Source: Trueperaceae bacterium (GTDB taxonomy: Bacteria > Deinococcota > Deinococci > Deinococcales > Trueperaceae). Taken from it: DNA of 12,660 nt. The position numbers and the translations under genes were made by a program. A model generated the notes under the pieces. The model did no database searches and had not been told where the DNA came from. It saw nothing but the letters and a program-made list of their open reading frames with translations. Of the stretch, positions 11,531 to 12,660 are shown one piece after another; within the stretch, counting starts at the first letter, position 1; the number at the start of each line of letters is the position of its first letter. The DNA lies in NCBI GenBank assembly GCA_007128755.1, contig SKWV01000220.1:1-12660 (forward strand). Direction: 5' to 3'.

Positions 11531-11558
11531 CCACCTCCGTGGTGTGGCGCGGAGGCGG
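11531..11558 (-). promoter_or_regulatory. Hairpin burying the ileS Shine-Dalgarno sequence
   Basis: On the mRNA, CCGCCTCCG (11558-11550) pairs with CGGAGGTGG (11539-11531). This gives nine pairs including one G-U, with a 10-nt loop. The second arm contains the whole GGAGG ribosome-binding site and ends 3 nt before the GTG start. The hairpin lies downstream of the T-box terminator, so it is an extra layer not needed for transcription attenuation. Confidence 0.65.
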
Positions 11559-11560
11559 CG

Positions 11561-11597
11561 ACAGACACGACGCCCCACGCTCGTTCGCGTTGGGGCG
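11561..11597 (-). terminator. T-box attenuator terminator of ileS
   Basis: CGCCCC-A-ACGC (11597-11587) pairs with GCGTGGGGCG (11580-11571) across the loop GAACGA, giving ten pairs with one bulged A. TCGTGTCTGT follows, a mixed tract with five T in ten bases. The left arm includes the bases CGCCCCAAC that form the 3' side of the antiterminator, so the two folds exclude each other. The weak T-tract leaves some doubt about its efficiency. Confidence 0.75.
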
Positions 11598-11880
11598 CTC
11601 GGGAAGCGCGGTACCACCCAACTTCGGCGTCCCCTCACGGGGGCGCCCTCGTTCGCCGCCGATCGGCCGAGGCCGGTCGAGGGCGTCGACGCCGTGTCGC
11701 GCGTCACGCGGCGGCGTCTACCACAGGCCCTGACGGTGCGAAGGCACGCCTTCGTGGCACCGGACCTGGTTCGAAGCCGCGGCTGGGGGATGATCTTCCG
11801 TGACCGGCCTGCCACCGGGCTCGCACCGTCCCCGGCTCGCTGGGGGGGCTCGCGATCACGTACTCGTTCCCCGTATCGGC
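11561..11880 (-). promoter_or_regulatory. T-box riboswitch, isoleucine (AUC) specifier, controlling ileS
   Basis: A tRNA-sensing leader. Read on the minus strand, the Stem I base is GGGGA (11872-11868) with TCCCC (11790-11786). The specifier loop has AGTA (11864-11861) on one side and GAAG-ATC-A on the other, with the ATC codon at 11794-11792, matching isoleucine. Above it are CGTGA/TCACG, the AG-bulge sequence AGCGAG (11841-11836), CCGGG/CCCGG and the distal loop GGTGCGAG (11827-11820), so Stem I is full length. Hairpins at 11761-11735, 11718-11688 and 11647-11626 lie in the Stem II/III region. The antiterminator is exact: GTTGGG, the bulge TGGTACC (11616-11610), GCGC, a loop, GCGC, CCCAAC (11622-11589). 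Uncharged tRNA-Ile should pair with both codon and bulge and let ileS be transcribed. The family, specifier and target gene all agree. Confidence 0.95.
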
Positions 11881-11881
11881 C

Positions 11882-11924
11882 CCCGGGTGGTCCCGGGCAC
11901 CGTCGTTCGGCCCTGGCGGGGCCG
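11882..11924 (-). other. Two adjacent hairpins upstream of T-box Stem I
   Basis: On the minus strand, CGGCCC-CGCCA-GGGCCG (11924-11908) and CCCGGG-ACCA-CCCGGG (11897-11882) are two perfect 6-bp hairpins in tandem. They lie directly 5' of the riboswitch and inside the predicted leader. They are not part of the standard T-box fold, and neither has a T-tract. Confidence 0.5.
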
Positions 11925-11974
11925 GAACCGCTCGCGATCCGCCTACCGACCGCGACCGCCACGTGCACCAGCGC

Positions 11975-12005
11975 TTGACATGATGCATACGTGCACGTGT
12001 AGACT
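11975..12005 (+). promoter_or_regulatory. Promoter for the right-edge plus-strand gene
   Basis: TTGACA (11975-11980) is a perfect -35 hexamer and TAGACT (12000-12005) a four-of-six -10 hexamer, separated by 19 nt. This is longer than ideal. Transcription would begin near 12012, leaving a leader of about 230 nt before ATG 12244. The -10 lies 2 nt from the -10 of the opposing ileS promoter. Confidence 0.5.
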
Positions 12006-12007
12006 CA

Positions 12008-12037
12008 ACCGTAGCAGTCGGCATTCTGGAGCGTCAA
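12008..12037 (-). promoter_or_regulatory. Promoter for the ileS leader
   Basis: On the minus strand TTGACG (12037-12032) and TACGGT (12013-12008) are spaced 18 nt apart. The predicted start near 12001 gives a leader of about 470 nt that includes the whole T-box. A promoter closer to Stem I (11880) cannot be excluded. Confidence 0.45.
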
Positions 12038-12104
12038 GACGCCACTGCCCCTCCTCGAACAACCTGTCCGGCCGGGAACCAGCCAAGCACGTGCACAGGT
12101 GTAG

Positions 12105-12227
12105 GAGGACCGCGACTCGCGTCCTCAGCCCTGCCACGACACCCGACCGGAACCGCGTCCGAGACGCTCCGAACGATTACCTTGTGCCGCCACCATCGCG
12201 GCGCCCCCTCGTCAGGCGGTGCCTGAC
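12105..12227 (+). promoter_or_regulatory. Structured 5' leader of the right-edge gene: three hairpins
   Basis: Three inverted repeats lie between the promoter and ATG 12244: GAGGAC/GTCCTC (12105-12110 with 12121-12126, with an inner GCG/CGC), GCCGC/GCGGC (12186-12190 with 12198-12202), and the perfect 7-bp GTCAGGC-GGT-GCCTGAC (12211-12227). The last ends 6 nt before the GAGGAG ribosome-binding site. I recognise no riboswitch class. A leader this long and structured suggests post-transcriptional control. Confidence 0.4.
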
Positions 12228-12243
12228 CACACCGAGGAGCCCC

Positions 12244-12660
12244 ATGAGCCCACGACCCCGCAAGAAGACCGATGCCGAAGGCGCGGGCGAACCCGCCGTC
12301 ACCAGCGAGAGCACGCCGGTGGCGCCCAAGAAGCGCGGACGCCCGCGCAAGAACCCCCTGCCCGACAGCGAGACCGCGGCGACGGCCGCCGACGGCGCCG
12401 TGAGCGAGAGCCAGGGCGCCGACGCGCCCGAACCGAAGCCCAAGACCACGCGCCGCAAGAGCGCCAAGCGCAGCGATGGCGAGGCAGGCGCGGACGAGGG
12501 CACCGCCACCTCGAACGGTGACGGCGCTTCGGGCGACGCGCCCGCGCTGCGTGTGTCCGAAGGCGCGGCGGACGCCTCCGGCGACGGCGCCACCCCCTCC
12601 GAAGCGACGTCCGGGCGACGTCCGCGGCGCGGGCGCGGCGCGGCCCGGGACGACGTCGAC
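12244..12660 (+). CDS. Protein with disordered, AT-hook-containing N-terminus (3' end outside window)
   Basis: The first 139 residues of a protein that continues past the window. ATG 12244 follows GAGGAG with 4-nt spacing, and codon third positions are strongly G/C, as in the other genes. The visible part has no globular motif. It alternates basic and acidic low-complexity stretches rich in Ala, Gly, Ser, Asp and Glu. KKRGRPRKNP (residues 29-38) is a classical AT-hook, KTTRRKSAKR forms a second basic patch, and RRPRRGRGAAR a third near the edge. Such tails precede the core of transcription termination factor Rho, the primary sigma factor or nucleic-acid-processing enzymes in high-GC bacteria. 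I cannot choose between these without the rest. A GTG at 12091 is in frame, but its codons do not look coding. Confidence 0.7.
   Translation, partial: MSPRPRKKTDAEGAGEPAVTSESTPVAPKKRGRPRKNPLPDSETAATAADGAVSESQGADAPEPKPKTTRRKSAKRSDGEAGADEGTATSNGDGASGDAPALRVSEGAADASGDGATPSEATSGRRPRRGRGAARDDVD

Larger units (their letters stand above)
11961..12096. repeat. Three copies of ACGTGCAC around the divergent promoters
   Basis: ACGTGCAC occurs at 11961-11968, 11989-11996 and 12089-12096. The middle copy sits inside the plus-strand promoter spacer and extends to the 10-bp palindrome ACGTGCACGT. The third is followed by AGGTGTAG and the second by GTGTAG, so these two resemble each other beyond the core. 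The arrangement suggests a regulator binding site, but the regulator is unknown. Confidence 0.5.

Noticed and set aside
11528..11968. Extension of the ileS frame to 11968
   Set aside because: It would translate the T-box leader. The family N-terminus and a ribosome-binding site place the start at GTG 11527.
12091..12243. In-frame GTG 12091 as an earlier start of the right-edge gene
   Set aside because: The intervening codons include AGG, TGT, TTG-poor and AT-ending choices unlike the other genes. ATG 12244 has its own GAGGAG site.
12177..12593. Minus-strand open frame opposite the AT-hook gene, and a plus-strand frame at 12219-12521
   Set aside because: Both are out-of-frame readings of the same GC-rich coding region. 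The frame from 12244 has the consistent G/C third-position pattern and a ribosome-binding site.

Overview
This is a very GC-rich bacterial chromosome segment: almost every codon ends in G or C, and GTG or TTG starts are frequent. The isoleucyl-tRNA synthetase resembles, from memory, the long Thermus/Deinococcus type of IleRS. Together with the T-box leader on ileS, this suggests a member of the Deinococcota, possibly a Trueperaceae-like lineage. That placement is inference; high-GC Chloroflexota or Actinomycetota are not excluded. I see no mobile element, CRISPR array, tRNA or rRNA.

Layout. Positions 1-4257 form a plus-strand run: the 3' end of one acyl-CoA dehydrogenase, a complete second acyl-CoA dehydrogenase, etfB, etfA, and a GNAT-papain-like (C39-type) peptidase fusion starting 3 nt after the etfA stop. 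The minus strand then carries, in transcription order, gap (8008-7016), pgk (6989-5790), a RLAN-domain gene (5799-5146) and a RimK-like ATP-grasp ligase gene (5158-4262). The last two overlap their upstream neighbours, so this looks like one operon. Its end converges on the GNAT-peptidase gene, with only 4 nt between the stop codons. Further right, ileS runs on the minus strand (11527-8222) behind a long leader. At the right edge a plus-strand gene (12244 to the end) starts a protein with a disordered, AT-hook-bearing N-terminus and runs off the window.

Function. The left block is a beta-oxidation-type electron path: acyl-CoA dehydrogenase reduces ETF, which would pass electrons on to the quinone pool. 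gap and pgk are the central triose-phosphate steps of glycolysis and gluconeogenesis. Between them sits the most unusual set: GNAT-peptidase, RLAN and ATP-grasp. These are the parts of a conserved but biochemically uncharacterised peptide-ligase/peptide-tagging system, here split over two convergent operons and with RLAN and ATP-grasp as separate overlapping frames.

Regulation. The 716 nt between ileS and the right-hand gene hold an isoleucine T-box riboswitch. It has an AUC specifier, a full Stem I, an exact antiterminator and a competing terminator, followed by a second 9-bp hairpin that buries the ileS Shine-Dalgarno sequence. Overlapping divergent promoters and three copies of ACGTGCAC lie upstream. 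The IleRS itself lacks all eight cysteines that bind the two zinc ions in the Thermus enzyme.
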